The notes: generated by a model not told the origin, from the letters alone. Counted from the first letter of the stretch, positions 24,969 through 34,411 are shown. The stretch: 51,632 bases of DNA from Acidimicrobiia bacterium (GCA_022824805.1 JAJDZE010000002.1:1-51632), one strand, 5' to 3'. A program made the numbers and translations.

Positions 24969-25576
24969 GCGTGACCGACGCCCAGACCGACGCCCCCTCT
25001 GTCGTCGGCGGCAACGAACGGCCCGAGCCTCGAATGAAGGTGCTGTACCGCGACACCGTTCGCGCGCAACTGCAGAACGAGCTCGGGCTCGCCAACGTGA
25101 TGCAGGTGCCAGCGCTGACGAAGATCAGCGTGAACATGGGCGTCGGCGCTGCGCTGACGAACCGGGGTCTGCTCGAGGGCGCCATCGACGACCTCAGCCG
25201 CATCTGCGGTCAGCGGCCGGCGATCACCCGGGCGAAGCAGTCCATCGCAGGGTTCAAGCTGCGCGAGGGCAACGCGATCGGCGCACGGGTCACCATGCGC
25301 CGTGACCGGATGTGGGAGTTCTACGACCGCCTCGTGTCGTTGGCCATTCCTCGTATCCGCGACTTCCGGGGTCTGTCGCCGCGCAGCTTCGACGGCCACG
25401 GCAACTACACGTTCGGCCTCACCGAACAGCTGGTCTTTCCCGAGATCGACTACGACAGCGTCAACCAGATCCGCGGCATGGACATCACGCTCGTGACGTC
25501 AGCCGTCGACGACGAGGGCGGGCGTGCCCTGCTGACGGCCCTCGGCTTTCCATTCCGCCAGAACCCAACGACCTAG
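24965..25576 (+). CDS. rplE: 50S ribosomal protein L5 (uL5)
   Basis: A 203-residue L5 ([60 protein letters not shown]), binding 5S rRNA. It has about 20 extra N-terminal residues ([20 protein letters not shown]) compared with typical L5. Confidence 0.98.
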   Translation: MSVTDAQTDAPSVVGGNERPEPRMKVLYRDTVRAQLQNELGLANVMQVPALTKISVNMGVGAALTNRGLLEGAIDDLSRICGQRPAITRAKQSIAGFKLREGNAIGARVTMRRDRMWEFYDRLVSLAIPRIRDFRGLSPRSFDGHGNYTFGLTEQLVFPEIDYDSVNQIRGMDITLVTSAVDDEGGRALLTALGFPFRQNPTT

Positions 25577-25621
25577 CGCCCGGCTCATTCACCAGGCGCC
25601 CATTCAACAAAGGCAGTACCG

Positions 25622-25807
25622 ATGGCCAAGAAGGCACTCGTCAACAAGCAGCAGCGCACCCCCAAGTTCAAGGTGCGCGCCTACACGCGCTGCCGCGTGT
25701 GCGGTCGACCGCGGTCGGTATACCGCAAGTTCGGGCTGTGCCGAGTGTGCCTGCGAGAGATGGTCCATGCCGGCGAGGTCCCCGGCGTGACCAAGGCCAG
25801 CTGGTGA
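25622..25807 (+). CDS. rpsZ: 30S ribosomal protein S14 type Z (uS14, zinc-binding)
   Basis: A 61-residue S14 with two CxxC pairs ([20 protein letters not shown]) that bind zinc. This short zinc form is the C+ paralogue usual in Actinomycetota and Firmicutes. A 15-nt duplication covers its last codons and stop (25795-25809 and 25810-25824). Confidence 0.98.
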   Translation: MAKKALVNKQQRTPKFKVRAYTRCRVCGRPRSVYRKFGLCRVCLREMVHAGEVPGVTKASW

Positions 25808-25824
25808 GGGGCCAGCAGGTGAGG
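25795..25824 (+). repeat. 15-nt tandem duplication at the rpsZ stop codon
   Basis: ggccagctggtgagg (25795-25809) is followed directly by ggccagcaggtgagg, 14 of 15 identical. It opens a 13-codon GTG frame (25804-25845) that overlaps the rpsZ stop and ends within the first codons of rpsH. Confidence 0.8.
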
Positions 25825-25835
25825 GAGGTGCGCGC

Positions 25836-26240
25836 ATGTCGATGACCGACCCCATTGCGGACATGCTCACCCGCATCCGCAACGCCAACACGGTGTTCAA
25901 AGACGAGGTGGCCATGCCGTCCTCCAAGCAGAAGGAGCGCCTTGCGGCGATCCTCAAGCGTGAGGGCTACGTGAGCGACTACCAGGTGAGCGACGGCACC
26001 GATGGCCCCGCCCGGACGCTCACCATCAACCTGAAGTACACCGGCGACCGGGACCGCACCATCTCGGGGCTGCAGCGCATCTCCAAGCCCGGGCTGCGGG
26101 TGTACACCAAGTCCGACAAGGTCCCCCGCGTGCTCGGAGGCCTCGGCATCGCCGTGCTGTCGACGAGCCGGGGCCTGATGACCGACCGCGAAGCTCGCCG
26201 CAACCGCATGGGTGGCGAGATCCTCTGTTACGTCTGGTAG
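25836..26240 (+). CDS. rpsH: 30S ribosomal protein S8 (uS8)
   Basis: A 134-residue S8 ([40 protein letters not shown]). GGGAGGTG five bases before ATG 25836 supports that start; the ATG at 25842 (MTDP) is an alternative that would overlap the small upstream frame as ATGA. It binds the 16S central domain. Confidence 0.98.
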   Translation: MSMTDPIADMLTRIRNANTVFKDEVAMPSSKQKERLAAILKREGYVSDYQVSDGTDGPARTLTINLKYTGDRDRTISGLQRISKPGLRVYTKSDKVPRVLGGLGIAVLSTSRGLMTDREARRNRMGGEILCYVW

Positions 26241-26249
26241 GAGGCGGCG

Positions 26250-26831
26250 ATGTCACGCGTGGGCAAGACGCCCATCTCGATTCCCGACGGGGTGACGGTG
26301 ACGGCCGAACCGGCCCCCGACGTCGCCGGCGCCGTGACCGGCGAAGTGGTGACCGTCCGCGGACCCGGAGGCGAGCTCGCGCGCGAGATGGCCGCGGGCA
26401 TCCGTGTACGGCTCGACGACCAGGACGGCGGCAGCCAGGTCGTCGTGGAGCGCGCCGATGACAGCCGCTCGCAGCGATCGCTGCATGGCCTGAGCCGGGC
26501 GCTGGTCGCCAACATGGTGCAGGGCGTGTCGCAGGGCTTCTCCAAGGAACTGCAGATCGTCGGCGTGGGATACCGCGCAGCAGCCCGCGGATCATCGGCG
26601 CTCGAACTGTCGCTGGGATTCAGTCACACCGTGCCGGTGACCGCACCCGACGGCGTCAGCTTCGAGGTGCCGAACCAGACGTCCATCATCGTGAAGGGCA
26701 TCGACAAGCAACTCGTCGGGCAGGTCGCGGCCAACATCCGTGCGCTGCGCAAGCCCGAGCCCTACAAGGGCAAGGGCATCCGCTACCTCGACGAGCGCGT
26801 GCTGCGCAAAGCCGGAAAGGCGGCGAAGTGA
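26250..26831 (+). CDS. rplF: 50S ribosomal protein L6 (uL6)
   Basis: A 193-residue L6 ([55 protein letters not shown]), slightly longer than usual because of insertions in the first domain ([16 protein letters not shown]). It sits near the factor-binding site. Stop overlaps rplR (GTGA). Confidence 0.98.
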   Translation: MSRVGKTPISIPDGVTVTAEPAPDVAGAVTGEVVTVRGPGGELAREMAAGIRVRLDDQDGGSQVVVERADDSRSQRSLHGLSRALVANMVQGVSQGFSKELQIVGVGYRAAARGSSALELSLGFSHTVPVTAPDGVSFEVPNQTSIIVKGIDKQLVGQVAANIRALRKPEPYKGKGIRYLDERVLRKAGKAAK

Positions 26832-27181
26832 GTGCTCTCACCAGGTCGGCTCGGCGTGATCGGCGCCGCCGTCGCGTCCGCAAGAAGATCACCGGCACCG
26901 CAGCGCGCCCGCGCCTCGCGGTGTACCGGTCCAACCGGCATATCAGCGCTCAGCTCATCGACGACGATGCCGGCCGCACGCTGGCTGCTGCGTCGTCGCG
27001 CGAAGCCGGCGTGACCGGTGGCGGCAACATCGCAGCCGCCGGCGAGATCGGCCGGCTCATCGCCGAACGGGCTCAGGCGGCAGGCACCACCACCGTCACC
27101 TTCGACCGGGGTGGGAACCGTTATCACGGCCGCGTGGCGGCTCTTGCAGATGCTGCCCGTGAGGGCGGCCTGGAGTTCTGA
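26828..27181 (+). CDS. rplR: 50S ribosomal protein L18 (uL18)
   Basis: A 117-residue L18 ([59 protein letters not shown]), a 5S rRNA binder. GTG start overlapping the rplF stop. Confidence 0.98.
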   Translation: MSALTRSARRDRRRRRVRKKITGTAARPRLAVYRSNRHISAQLIDDDAGRTLAAASSREAGVTGGGNIAAAGEIGRLIAERAQAAGTTTVTFDRGGNRYHGRVAALADAAREGGLEF

Positions 27182-27191
27182 GGGAGGACTC

Positions 27192-27917
27192 GTGACAGAC
27201 GCACCAACCTCGCAGGCCGGCCCTTCACAACCGCGTGGCGGTCCCGAAGAGCGCAGCGGCAATGAACGCGGCGGCGGCAACGAGCGCGGCGGCAGCGAGC
27301 GCGAACGGGGCGGACGTCGCCCGCGCGACCGCCAATTCGACAACCCTCGCAACAGCGGCGACGACGGTCTGCGCGAATCGCGGGTCATCGACATCAACCG
27401 TGTGGCCAAGGTGGTCAAGGGCGGTCGCCGCTTCTCGTTCTCCGCTCTCGTGGTGATCGGCGACGGCGCGGGCCGGGTCGGCCTCGGATACGGCAAGGCC
27501 AAGGAAGTGCCGTTGGCGATCCAGAAAGGCACCGAAGAGGCCCGCAAGAGCCTGTTCGAGGTGCCCCTGGCCGGCTCCACCATCGTCCATCCCGTGCTGG
27601 GAGTCATGGGTGCCGGCAAGGTGCTGTTGCAGCCGGCGGCCCCTGGTACCGGCGTCATTGCCGGCGGCGCCGCCAGGGCAATCCTCGAGGAGGCAGGCAT
27701 CAGCGATGTGCTGGCCAAATCGCTCGGCTCCTCCAATCACATCAACGTGGCCCGAGCCACGATCGCTGGCTTGGCGGCTCTCAAGCGACCCGACGCGGTG
27801 GCCAAGCTGCGCGGGCTGTCGCCCGAGGAGTGCATCCCCGCCGGTCTGCTCGAGGCATACCGCGAGACAGAGCGCACGCGCAAGCTGAGCAATGCCTCCG
27901 CAGGGGCCCCGTCATGA
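27192..27917 (+). CDS. rpsE: 30S ribosomal protein S5 (uS5) with N-terminal extension
   Basis: The S5 core starts near residue 60 ([58 protein letters not shown]). The preceding residues are a Gly/Arg/Glu-rich tract with repeated NERGG units. Total 241 residues. It lines the mRNA entry and affects fidelity. GTG start with GGGAGG nine bases before. Confidence 0.98.
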   Translation: MTDAPTSQAGPSQPRGGPEERSGNERGGGNERGGSERERGGRRPRDRQFDNPRNSGDDGLRESRVIDINRVAKVVKGGRRFSFSALVVIGDGAGRVGLGYGKAKEVPLAIQKGTEEARKSLFEVPLAGSTIVHPVLGVMGAGKVLLQPAAPGTGVIAGGAARAILEEAGISDVLAKSLGSSNHINVARATIAGLAALKRPDAVAKLRGLSPEECIPAGLLEAYRETERTRKLSNASAGAPS

Positions 27918-28156
27918 GCGCGCCAACTTCGAACCAGCATGGCACCCGCCAGATCGTGGTGACCCAGGTGCGATCGGCCATCGGGGCCAAGCCCAAGGCA
28001 CGCGGCGCCTTGCGGGCGCTCGGGCTGGGCAAGATCGGCCGCAGCCACACCTTGCCGGATCGACCCGAGATCCGCGGCATGCTGCGCAAGGTGAGTCATC
28101 TGATCACTGCTGAATTCGTGACAGCTCAGGAGGTCAGCAATGCTGAGACTGCATGA
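27914..28156 (+). CDS. rpmD: 50S ribosomal protein L30 (uL30)
   Basis: An 80-residue L30 ([49 protein letters not shown]), with about ten extra residues at each end. It overlaps rpsE by 4 bases and its 3' end overlaps rplO by 17 bases, the deepest overlap in the cluster. Confidence 0.96.
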   Translation: MSAPTSNQHGTRQIVVTQVRSAIGAKPKARGALRALGLGKIGRSHTLPDRPEIRGMLRKVSHLITAEFVTAQEVSNAETA

Positions 28157-28631
28157 TCTGGCCCCGCCGCCAGGATCGAAGCGCAAGCGCAAGCGGGTAG
28201 CGCGCGGCACCAGCGGCAAGGGCGGCAAGACCGCAGGCCGCGGCACCAAGGGCACCCGTGCCCGCGGCACCGTTCCCGTCTGGTACGAGGGCGGGCAGCT
28301 GCCGCTGCAGGTCCGCGTTCCCAAGCTGAAGGGCTTCAAGAACCCGTTCCGCGTCGAGTATCAGCCGGTCAATCTCGACACCCTCGAAGACTGCGGTCTC
28401 GACGAAGTCACACCCGCCGAACTTCTGGCCCGCGGCTTGGTGTCCAAGGGCGCCATGGTCAAGATCCTCGGACGCGGCGAGATCACCCGATCCGTGACGG
28501 TGAAAGCCCACGCTGTGTCGGGCTCGGCCCGCGCAGCCATCGAGAGTGCCGGTGGGAGCATCGAGATACTGCCGCCCACGTTCGGCGGTCCCCGGCCACC
28601 CGCCCGGGGCAACCAGCACACCAATCGCTAG
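28140..28631 (+). CDS. rplO: 50S ribosomal protein L15 (uL15)
   Basis: A 163-residue L15 ([51 protein letters not shown]). GGAGGT before the ATG lies inside the rpmD coding end. Late-assembly 50S protein. Confidence 0.98.
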   Translation: MLRLHDLAPPPGSKRKRKRVARGTSGKGGKTAGRGTKGTRARGTVPVWYEGGQLPLQVRVPKLKGFKNPFRVEYQPVNLDTLEDCGLDEVTPAELLARGLVSKGAMVKILGRGEITRSVTVKAHAVSGSARAAIESAGGSIEILPPTFGGPRPPARGNQHTNR

Positions 28632-28640
28632 GGGCTCGTC

Positions 28641-29969
28641 GTGCTCGGCCACATGCGCAACATCTTCCGGATCGCAGATCTGCGCCGGAAGATCATGTTC
28701 ACGCTGTTCATCATTGCGGCGTACAGGCTGGGCTCCCAGGTGCCGGTGCCGGGCATCGACTTCGACGCCATCGTGTCGCTGCGCGAGCAAGCCAGCTCGA
28801 CCGGCGGCGTGCTGGCGCTGCTGAATCTGTTCTCGGGCGGCGCGCTCACCAACTTCGCGATCTTCGCGTTGGGGATCATGCCGTACATCACGGCGTCGAT
28901 CATCATCCAGATCCTCACCGTCGCGATCCCGCGCTTCGAGCAGCTCCAGCAGCAGGGTGCGGTGGGGCAGCGGAAGCTGACGCAGTACACCCGCTACCTG
29001 ACGCTGGGCATCGCCTTCGTGCAGGCCACGGGCATCACGTTCATCTTCGGGCGGGGGCAGGGCACCGCCTTGGGAAATACCGCCGGTGTCATTGTCATCC
29101 CCGACTTCACGTTCAATCGCGTGGCGCTGGTGATCCTGTCGCTGACGGCGGGCACGGCGCTGCTCATGTGGATGGGCGAGCTGATCAGCCAGCGCGGCGT
29201 GGGCAATGGCATGTCGCTGCTGATCTTTGCCTCGGTCGTGTCCACGATCCCCTTCGACGGGGCCCGCCTGCTGGCAGTGCAAGGCACGGTGTACCTGGCG
29301 GCCGCGATCATCGTGGCCACGGGAATGATGGTGGCCATCATCTTCATCGAGCAGGGCCAGCGTCGCATCCCGGTGCAGTTCTCGCGCCGGCAGGTGGGCC
29401 GCAGGCTCTACGGCGGGCAGAACACCTACATCCCGCTGAAGGTCAACCAGTCGGGCGTGATCCCGGTGATCTTTGCCAGCTCGATCTTGTTCCTGCCGGT
29501 GCTGCTGTCGAATGTGGCGAACTGGGGCTGGCTGCAGACCGCTGTCGACGAGTACCTGACCCAGCCCGACAACATCGCCTACATCCTGTTCTTCGGCGGG
29601 CTGATCGTGGGCTTCGCCTACTTCTATACGGCCATCACCTTCGATCCGGTGCGCCAAGCCGACAACATCCGCAAGCAGGGCGGCTTCATTCCCGGCATCC
29701 GGCCTGGGCCGCAGACCGAGCGGTACCTGGCCAGAGTGCTGAACCGCATCACGCTGCCGGGCGCGCTGTTCATTGCCATGGTGGCGCTGCTGCCCAGCGT
29801 GCTGCTGTCGCTGACCAGTGACCTCGACGCTCTGGGCAGCGGCGGTGCTGGTGCAGCCATCGGATTCGGCGGCGTGTCGATCCTGATTGCCTCGGGTGTG
29901 GCGCTGGAGACGATGAAGCAGGTGGACAGCCAGTTGCTGATGCGCAACTACGAAGGGTTCCTGGCCTGA
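28641..29969 (+). CDS. secY: protein translocase subunit SecY
   Basis: A 442-residue, ten-helix channel protein of the Sec translocon. Family features: IAAYRLGSQVPVPGIDF in helix 1, LGIMPYITASIIIQIL (plug/helix 2 region), GELISQRGVGNGMSLLIFAS, and the cytosolic loop FDPVRQADNIRKQGGFIPGI needed for SecA contact. GTG start 10 bases after rplO. Its stop overlaps the adk ATG (TGATG). Confidence 0.98.
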   Translation: MLGHMRNIFRIADLRRKIMFTLFIIAAYRLGSQVPVPGIDFDAIVSLREQASSTGGVLALLNLFSGGALTNFAIFALGIMPYITASIIIQILTVAIPRFEQLQQQGAVGQRKLTQYTRYLTLGIAFVQATGITFIFGRGQGTALGNTAGVIVIPDFTFNRVALVILSLTAGTALLMWMGELISQRGVGNGMSLLIFASVVSTIPFDGARLLAVQGTVYLAAAIIVATGMMVAIIFIEQGQRRIPVQFSRRQVGRRLYGGQNTYIPLKVNQSGVIPVIFASSILFLPVLLSNVANWGWLQTAVDEYLTQPDNIAYILFFGGLIVGFAYFYTAITFDPVRQADNIRKQGGFIPGIRPGPQTERYLARVLNRITLPGALFIAMVALLPSVLLSLTSDLDALGSGGAGAAIGFGGVSILIASGVALETMKQVDSQLLMRNYEGFLA

Positions 29970-30529
29970 TGAGCACGCGACGGCTGGTCATCTTGGGCAA
30001 GCAGGGAGCTGGCAAGGGCACCCAGTGCGAGCTGCTGGTGGAGCGCTACGGCGTCGCCCACATCTCTACGGGCGACATGCTGCGCGCCGCCGTCGCTGCG
30101 GGCACCGAGCTGGGCCGGCAGGCCGCCGCCGTGATGGACGCAGGCGACCTGGTCAGCGACGAGCTGATCCTGGGCATCGTGGCTGAGCGGCTCACCGAGC
30201 CCGACACTGCCGCCGGTTTCCTGCTCGACGGCTTCCCTCGTACCGAGGCCCAGGCTGACGGTCTGTTCGCGCTGCTCGCGCCGAACACGGTGGACCGGGC
30301 GATCGATCTGGACGTGCCCGACGAGGTGGTGACCCAGCGGATGCTGGAGCGGGGCCGAGCCGACGACACGCCGGAGGCGATTGTCCGGCGCCTAGAGCTG
30401 TACGAGGCTGAGACAGCGCCGCTGCGGAAGCTGTTCGCTGACCAGGGAGTGCTGGTCTCCGTGGACGGCCTCGGAACCCCCGCCGAGGTCCATGGGCGCA
30501 TCGCGGCCGCCATCGAGGCGGCACCGTGA
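29969..30529 (+). CDS. adk: adenylate kinase (short-LID type)
   Basis: A 186-residue AMP kinase: P-loop [13 protein letters not shown]-binding [10 protein letters not shown] and [14 protein letters not shown], and [13 protein letters not shown]. The large LID insertion with zinc cysteines is absent, as in mycobacterial Adk. It interconverts ATP, AMP and ADP. The 3' end (last nine codons including stop) is copied 66 bp downstream. map and infA, which often follow adk, are not present. Confidence 0.97.
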   Translation: MSTRRLVILGKQGAGKGTQCELLVERYGVAHISTGDMLRAAVAAGTELGRQAAAVMDAGDLVSDELILGIVAERLTEPDTAAGFLLDGFPRTEAQADGLFALLAPNTVDRAIDLDVPDEVVTQRMLERGRADDTPEAIVRRLELYEAETAPLRKLFADQGVLVSVDGLGTPAEVHGRIAAAIEAAP

Positions 30530-30595
30530 ACTCTTGTCGGCGGCCATGGCGGCCGCACGAACAGCCCAGCGGCCGCCATCGAGGCGGCGCCGTGA
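30503..30595 (+). repeat. duplicated adk 3' end (27 bp at 66-bp spacing)
   Basis: 30503-30529, which ends with the adk stop codon, is repeated at 30569-30595 with one mismatch in 27. The spacer also contains GGCGGCCATGGCGGCCGC-type palindromic sequence. The copy is untranslated and lies just before the -10-like TATACT at 30600. Confidence 0.85.
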
Positions 30596-30599
30596 CCCC

Positions 30600-30605
30600 T
30601 ATACT
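30600..30605 (+). promoter_or_regulatory. -10-like TATACT before rpmJ
   Basis: TATACT stands 31 bp before the rpmJ ATG, within the longest gap (106 bp) of the cluster. No convincing -35 is visible 16-18 bp upstream. It may start a second transcript for rpmJ-rpsM-rpsK-rpsD-rpoA-rplQ. Confidence 0.35.
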
Positions 30606-30635
30606 TGCTCGCTCGTCTACAGCGCAGGTCACCCG

Positions 30636-30749
30636 ATGAAAGTCCGTCCGAGCGTCAAGAAGATCTGCGACAAGTGCCGCGTCATCCGCCGTCACGGGCG
30701 GATCCGGGTGATCTGTGAGAACCCGCGACACAAGCAGCGGCAAGGCTGA
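30636..30749 (+). CDS. rpmJ: 50S ribosomal protein L36 (bL36), zinc-binding
   Basis: A 37-residue protein ([14 protein letters not shown], then [11 protein letters not shown]) with the CxxC...C...H zinc ribbon, the C+ form of L36. Normal length. It is separated from adk by 106 bp, unlike the other tightly packed genes. Confidence 0.97.
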   Translation: MKVRPSVKKICDKCRVIRRHGRIRVICENPRHKQRQG

Positions 30750-30767
30750 GACAGGAGTTCTGCATCG

Positions 30768-31145
30768 ATGGCCCGAATCGCCGGCGTCGACATACCGCGT
30801 GAGAAGCGTGTAGAGATCGCGCTCACCTACATCTACGGCATCGGCCGTTCGGCCAGCCAGCAGATCTGCGAAGACCTGAACATTGCCGAGCGCACGCGCG
30901 TGCGTGACCTGACCGATGCCGAGGTGGCCCGCATCCGCAACCACATCGACGCCAACTTGGCTGTCGAGGGCGACCTGCGGCGCGATATCGCCCAGGACGT
31001 CAAGCGGAAGATCGAGATCGGCTGCTACCAGGGCGTCCGTCACCGCCGCGGGCTTCCGGTACGGGGTCAGCGCACGCATACGAACGCACGCACCCGCAAG
31101 GGCCCGCGCAAGACCGTGGCGGGCAAGAAGAAGGTTCGCAAGTGA
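30768..31145 (+). CDS. rpsM: 30S ribosomal protein S13 (uS13)
   Basis: A 125-residue S13 ([58 protein letters not shown]) with AGGAG upstream. It contacts P-site tRNA and the subunit bridge. Its stop overlaps a GTG (GTGA) that opens a small coupled frame before rpsK. Confidence 0.98.
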   Translation: MARIAGVDIPREKRVEIALTYIYGIGRSASQQICEDLNIAERTRVRDLTDAEVARIRNHIDANLAVEGDLRRDIAQDVKRKIEIGCYQGVRHRRGLPVRGQRTHTNARTRKGPRKTVAGKKKVRK

Positions 31146-31207
31146 ACGTGCGCGGCCGATTTCGTCGGCAACGAGAGACCGGACGCATGAGAGGCGGGCG
31201 CAAGTGA
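31142..31207 (+). CDS. 21-codon arginine-rich coupled minicistron between rpsM and rpsK
   Basis: GTG at 31142 overlaps the rpsM stop (GTGA). The frame encodes 21 residues ([14 protein letters not shown] then RMRGGRK) and ends at TGA 31205-31207, which overlaps the next GTG (31204). AAGAAGG precedes its start. Nearly half of the residues are arginine or lysine. It is unlike any ribosomal protein end I can recognise and is best read as a product of junction duplication; expression is unproven. Confidence 0.4.
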   Translation: MNVRGRFRRQRETGRMRGGRK

Positions 31208-31241
31208 ACGAACGCATGAGAGGCGAGCGAAAGTGAACCAG
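31184..31241 (+). repeat. 29-nt tandem duplication of the rpsK translation start region
   Basis: Units 31184-31212 and 31213-31241 match at 25 of 29 positions. Each carries GAGAGGCG as Shine-Dalgarno followed by AAGTGAAC with a GTGA stop/start overlap, so the initiation signal of rpsK exists twice in a row. Confidence 0.9.
31204..31236 (+). other. 10-codon coupled minicistron directly before rpsK
   Basis: GTG 31204 overlaps the preceding stop. The frame reads [10 protein letters not shown] and stops at 31234-31236, overlapping the GTG start of rpsK (31233). It is the coding content of the first unit of the 29-nt duplication. Confidence 0.5.
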
Positions 31242-31628
31242 CAGCAGCAGCCTCGCCGCGGGCGGCGCAGGGAGCGCAAGAACGTCGGCGACGGCGTGGC
31301 GCACATCAAGAGCTCGTTCAATAACACGATCATCACCTTCACCGACCTGCAGGGCAACGTGGTGTCGTGGGCCTCGGCCGGGAATGCCGGTTTCAAGGGC
31401 TCCCGCAAGTCGACGCCGTTTGCCGCGCAGCAGGCCGCCGAGCAGGCCTCCGAGCGTGCCATGGAGCATGGTGTGCGTCGGGTGCATGTACACGTGAAAG
31501 GTCCCGGTTCGGGACGCGAGACAGCGATCCGTTCCATCCAGAATTCCGGCATCGAGATCAAGGGCATCCGCGACATGACGCCGGTGCCGCATAACGGCTG
31601 CCGCCCCCCGAAGCGACGGAGGGTCTGA
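31233..31628 (+). CDS. rpsK: 30S ribosomal protein S11 (uS11)
   Basis: A 131-residue S11 ([53 protein letters not shown]), near the mRNA exit and E site. The N-terminal [17 protein letters not shown] is a short polar extension. Starts at GTG, part of a series of GTGA junctions after rpsM. Confidence 0.98.
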   Translation: MNQQQQPRRGRRRERKNVGDGVAHIKSSFNNTIITFTDLQGNVVSWASAGNAGFKGSRKSTPFAAQQAAEQASERAMEHGVRRVHVHVKGPGSGRETAIRSIQNSGIEIKGIRDMTPVPHNGCRPPKRRRV

Positions 31629-31629
31629 G

Positions 31630-32247
31630 ATGTCGCGTTATACCGGTCCCAAGGCGCGCGTCTCGCGGCGGCTCAACACCAATATCTGGGGCACTGAGGG
31701 CGAGACGAAGGCGCTCGACCGGCGTCCCTACCCGCCCGGTGAGCACGGCCGCGGCCGCCGACGCAGCCAGAACTCGGAGTTCTTGCTGCAGCTGCAGGAG
31801 AAGCAGAAGTGCCGCTTCACCTACGGGATGACAGAGCGGCAGTTCCGCAACGTCTACGAAGAGGCTGCCCGCCAGCGCGGGGTCACCGGCGAGAACCTGC
31901 TGCGGCTGCTCGAGCTGCGGCTCGACAACATCGTGTACCGGGCCGGTTGGGCGGCGACTCGCCCGCAGGCTCGCCAATTCGTGAGCCATGGCCACATCGA
32001 CGTCAACGGACGTCGGGTGAACATTCCCAGCTTCCGGGCCCGCCCCGACGATGTGGTCGAGTTGCGGACCAAGGCCCGCGAGATCGTCACCGTCCGCTGG
32101 AATCTCGACGTGCTGGACCGCACCCCGCCCCCGTGGCTCGAAGCGAGCGACGGAGGCCAGCGGGTCACCGTGCGCGAACTGCCGATCCGATCCCAGATCG
32201 AGATCCCGGTTCGCGAGCAGCTCATCGTCGAGCTCTACAGCAAATAG
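31630..32247 (+). CDS. rpsD: 30S ribosomal protein S4 (uS4), zinc-free
   Basis: A 205-residue S4 with an S4 RNA-binding domain ([38 protein letters not shown]). The N-terminal part lacks the CxxC zinc ligands found in some homologues. An early assembly and fidelity protein. Confidence 0.98.
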   Translation: MSRYTGPKARVSRRLNTNIWGTEGETKALDRRPYPPGEHGRGRRRSQNSEFLLQLQEKQKCRFTYGMTERQFRNVYEEAARQRGVTGENLLRLLELRLDNIVYRAGWAATRPQARQFVSHGHIDVNGRRVNIPSFRARPDDVVELRTKAREIVTVRWNLDVLDRTPPPWLEASDGGQRVTVRELPIRSQIEIPVREQLIVELYSK

Positions 32248-32282
32248 TCCTGTCAACATCTGCCGCCCACGAAGGGGTGAAC

Positions 32283-33314
32283 GTGTCCATCTCCGACACC
32301 TTGGTCATGCACCGACCGACGATCGACATCCTCGGCGAGCCCGATCCCAACCGCCAGCGCTTCGCTATCGGCCCGCTGGAGCCCGGCTTCGGGCACACGC
32401 TGGGCAACTCGCTGCGCCGCACGCTGCTGTCGTCGATTCCCGGCGCAGCGATCACCCAGGTGCGCTTCGACGACGCGCTGCACGAGTTCACGACCATCGA
32501 GGGCGTCGTCGAAGACGTCACCGACATCATCCTGAATCTCAAGGACGTGGTGCTGAGGTGCAACACCGACGAGCCCGTGGCGGTGCGCCTCGATGAGCGG
32601 GGCGTGGGCCCGGTGCTGGCCGGGCATGTGGACTGGGGCATCGATGTCGAGTGCCTGACACCCGACCTGCACATAGCGACGCTCGGCGAGGGCGCCCGCT
32701 TGGCGATGGACCTCACTGTTGAGCGCGGCTGGGGCTACGCGGCACCCGAGAGCGAGCGTGCCGGCAGCACGATCGGCGTGATCCTCGTGGACGCGCTGTT
32801 CAGCCCGGTGCGTCGTGTGGCGGTCGAAGTCGAGCCGGTGCGCGTCGAGCAGTCCACCGATTTCGACCGGCTTGTGCTCGACATCGAGACCGATGGCGCG
32901 ATGACCCCGCGCGAAGCGCTGTCGTCGGCGGGCGACACCCTGTGCCGGCTGATGCTCATGATCGCCGAGCTGTCGCCGGAGCCCTTGGGCCTCGACATCG
33001 CTGAGGTGGCGGTGGGCGGCGGCCGGACCAGCGATCTGGAACGTCCCATCGAAGACTTGGGCCTGTCCGAGCGCGCCCGCAACTGCCTCAAGCGTGCGCA
33101 GTACAACACCATCGGCGAGCTGCTCGACCAGTCGGTCGACGAACTCATGACCGTGCCGAACTTCGGCCAGAAGTCGCTCGATGAGGTCATCGAGAAGCTC
33201 GACGAGCGGGGTCTGGCGCTGCGTGGCATGAGCCCGTCGTCCGAGGCGGAGTCTGCGGGCGACGGCGATGCCGATGCCGAAGCCGAGCAGGCCACCCCAG
33301 CGGCGGTCAGCTGA
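32283..33314 (+). CDS. rpoA: DNA-directed RNA polymerase subunit alpha
   Basis: A 343-residue alpha subunit. The N-terminal assembly domain shows [20 protein letters not shown] and [19 protein letters not shown]; the C-terminal domain that binds UP elements and activators shows [20 protein letters not shown] and [15 protein letters not shown]. The tail is acidic. GTG at 32283 is chosen over GTG 32277 because GAAGGGG then has proper spacing. Confidence 0.98.
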   Translation: MSISDTLVMHRPTIDILGEPDPNRQRFAIGPLEPGFGHTLGNSLRRTLLSSIPGAAITQVRFDDALHEFTTIEGVVEDVTDIILNLKDVVLRCNTDEPVAVRLDERGVGPVLAGHVDWGIDVECLTPDLHIATLGEGARLAMDLTVERGWGYAAPESERAGSTIGVILVDALFSPVRRVAVEVEPVRVEQSTDFDRLVLDIETDGAMTPREALSSAGDTLCRLMLMIAELSPEPLGLDIAEVAVGGGRTSDLERPIEDLGLSERARNCLKRAQYNTIGELLDQSVDELMTVPNFGQKSLDEVIEKLDERGLALRGMSPSSEAESAGDGDADAEAEQATPAAVS

Positions 33315-33316
33315 TC

Positions 33317-33670
33317 ATGCCCACGCCCACGAAGGGCCGACGCCTCGGCGGCAGCGCCAGCCACCAGCGCTCCATGCTGGCCAACCTGGCGGCGTCGCTG
33401 TTCGCTGCCGAGGCGATCGAGACCACCGAAGCCAAGGCGAAGGCGCTGCGGCCATACGCCGAGAAGCTCATCACCAAGGCACGCAAGGGCGGGTTGGCAC
33501 GGCATCGCCAGATCATCGCCAGCCTCAACGGCGACCAGGAGATGGCCCAGAAGCTCATCGACGAGATCGGTCCGCGCTACGAGGGACGTCCGGGCGGCTA
33601 CACGCGCATCTTGAAGCTCGGACCGCGCCGGGGTGACAACGCCCCCATGGCGCTCATCGAGTTGGTCTAG
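33317..33670 (+). CDS. rplQ: 50S ribosomal protein L17 (bL17)
   Basis: A 117-residue L17 ([51 protein letters not shown]), last gene of the cluster, two bases after rpoA. In many Actinomycetota truA, rplM and rpsI follow; here they are 7-13 kb away and truA is inverted. Confidence 0.98.
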   Translation: MPTPTKGRRLGGSASHQRSMLANLAASLFAAEAIETTEAKAKALRPYAEKLITKARKGGLARHRQIIASLNGDQEMAQKLIDEIGPRYEGRPGGYTRILKLGPRRGDNAPMALIELV

Positions 33671-33691
33671 CCCCTCGCGGCGTCTCGGCAT

Positions 33692-34411
33692 ATGAGCAAA
33701 GACGACCCGTTGAGCACTGGGCCGTTGAGCACCGGCGTGCTCGATGCCTTGCGGGAGCTCGACACGCCGACCGTCTGCAATGCGCTCGAGATTGTGGCGC
33801 CGCATCGCCGCGCCTACGGATACACCACGTCCCCGCTGGTCTGTCCCGACCCCCGCACCGTCATGGTCGGCTACGCCCGCACGGCCACGATCCGCGCCAC
33901 TGCGCCATCGGGCCGGTCCGGCGACAATGACCTGGCACTGCGTGTCGGCTACTACCGGCACATGGCCGAAGGCCCTCAGCCCACGATTACCGTGATCGAG
34001 GACATCGACGCCTCGCCCGGCTACGGCGCCTGGTGGGGCGAGGTGAACAGCAGCATCCACGCCGGGCTGGGTTCGCTCGGCGTCATCACCAACGGCTCGA
34101 TCCGCGATCTGGGGGAGTGGGCGCCGGGCTTCAGCGCCTTGGCCGGCTCGATCGGCCCGTCCCACGCCTGGGTGCACGTTGTGGAGTACGCAGTGCCGGT
34201 GACGGTGCACGGCATGTCGGTGCGCCCCGGCGATCTCATTCACGCCGACCGTCACGGTGCGGTCGTGGTGCCTGCTGATGCAGCGGCCGATGTTCCCGCG
34301 GCGGCCGCCAAGATCGCCGCGGCCGAAAGCGTGCTCATCGACGCCGCCCGCAGTGACGACTTCTCTATCGACCGGCTGACCGCCCTGCTCGACCCCAAGG
34401 GCGATCACTGA
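33692..34411 (+). CDS. RraA-like / HMG-CHA aldolase family protein
   Basis: A 239-residue RraA-like protein with LGVITNGSIRDLGEW (the GxxTxGxxRD metal/substrate motif) and GDLIHADRHGAVVVP. Relatives are class II pyruvate aldolases or RraA, the RNase E inhibitor; this Arg-Asp set is compatible with aldolase or decarboxylase activity and says nothing about RNase E. Near the N-terminus PLSTG occurs twice, from a 15-nt duplication. It follows rplQ by 21 bp and may be cotranscribed. Confidence 0.82.
   Translation: MSKDDPLSTGPLSTGVLDALRELDTPTVCNALEIVAPHRRAYGYTTSPLVCPDPRTVMVGYARTATIRATAPSGRSGDNDLALRVGYYRHMAEGPQPTITVIEDIDASPGYGAWWGEVNSSIHAGLGSLGVITNGSIRDLGEWAPGFSALAGSIGPSHAWVHVVEYAVPVTVHGMSVRPGDLIHADRHGAVVVPADAAADVPAAAAKIAAAESVLIDAARSDDFSIDRLTALLDPKGDH
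33707..33736 (+). repeat. 15-nt in-frame tandem repeat at the start of the RraA-like gene
   Basis: ccgttgagcactgg (33707-33720) recurs at 33722-33735 with one mismatch, offset 15, encoding PLSTG twice. Confidence 0.8.

Noticed and set aside
28134-29657. A 507-codon minus-strand frame over rplO and secY
   Set aside because: His/Asp/Arg-rich shadow; SecY is unambiguous on the other strand.
32735-34408. A 557-codon minus-strand frame over rpoA, rplQ and the RraA-like gene
   Set aside because: It covers three well-identified plus-strand genes and shows no recognisable motif.
33692-34411. Calling the RraA-like protein an RNase E regulator
   Set aside because: The family is mostly aldolase-like, and RNase E control cannot be inferred from this sequence.
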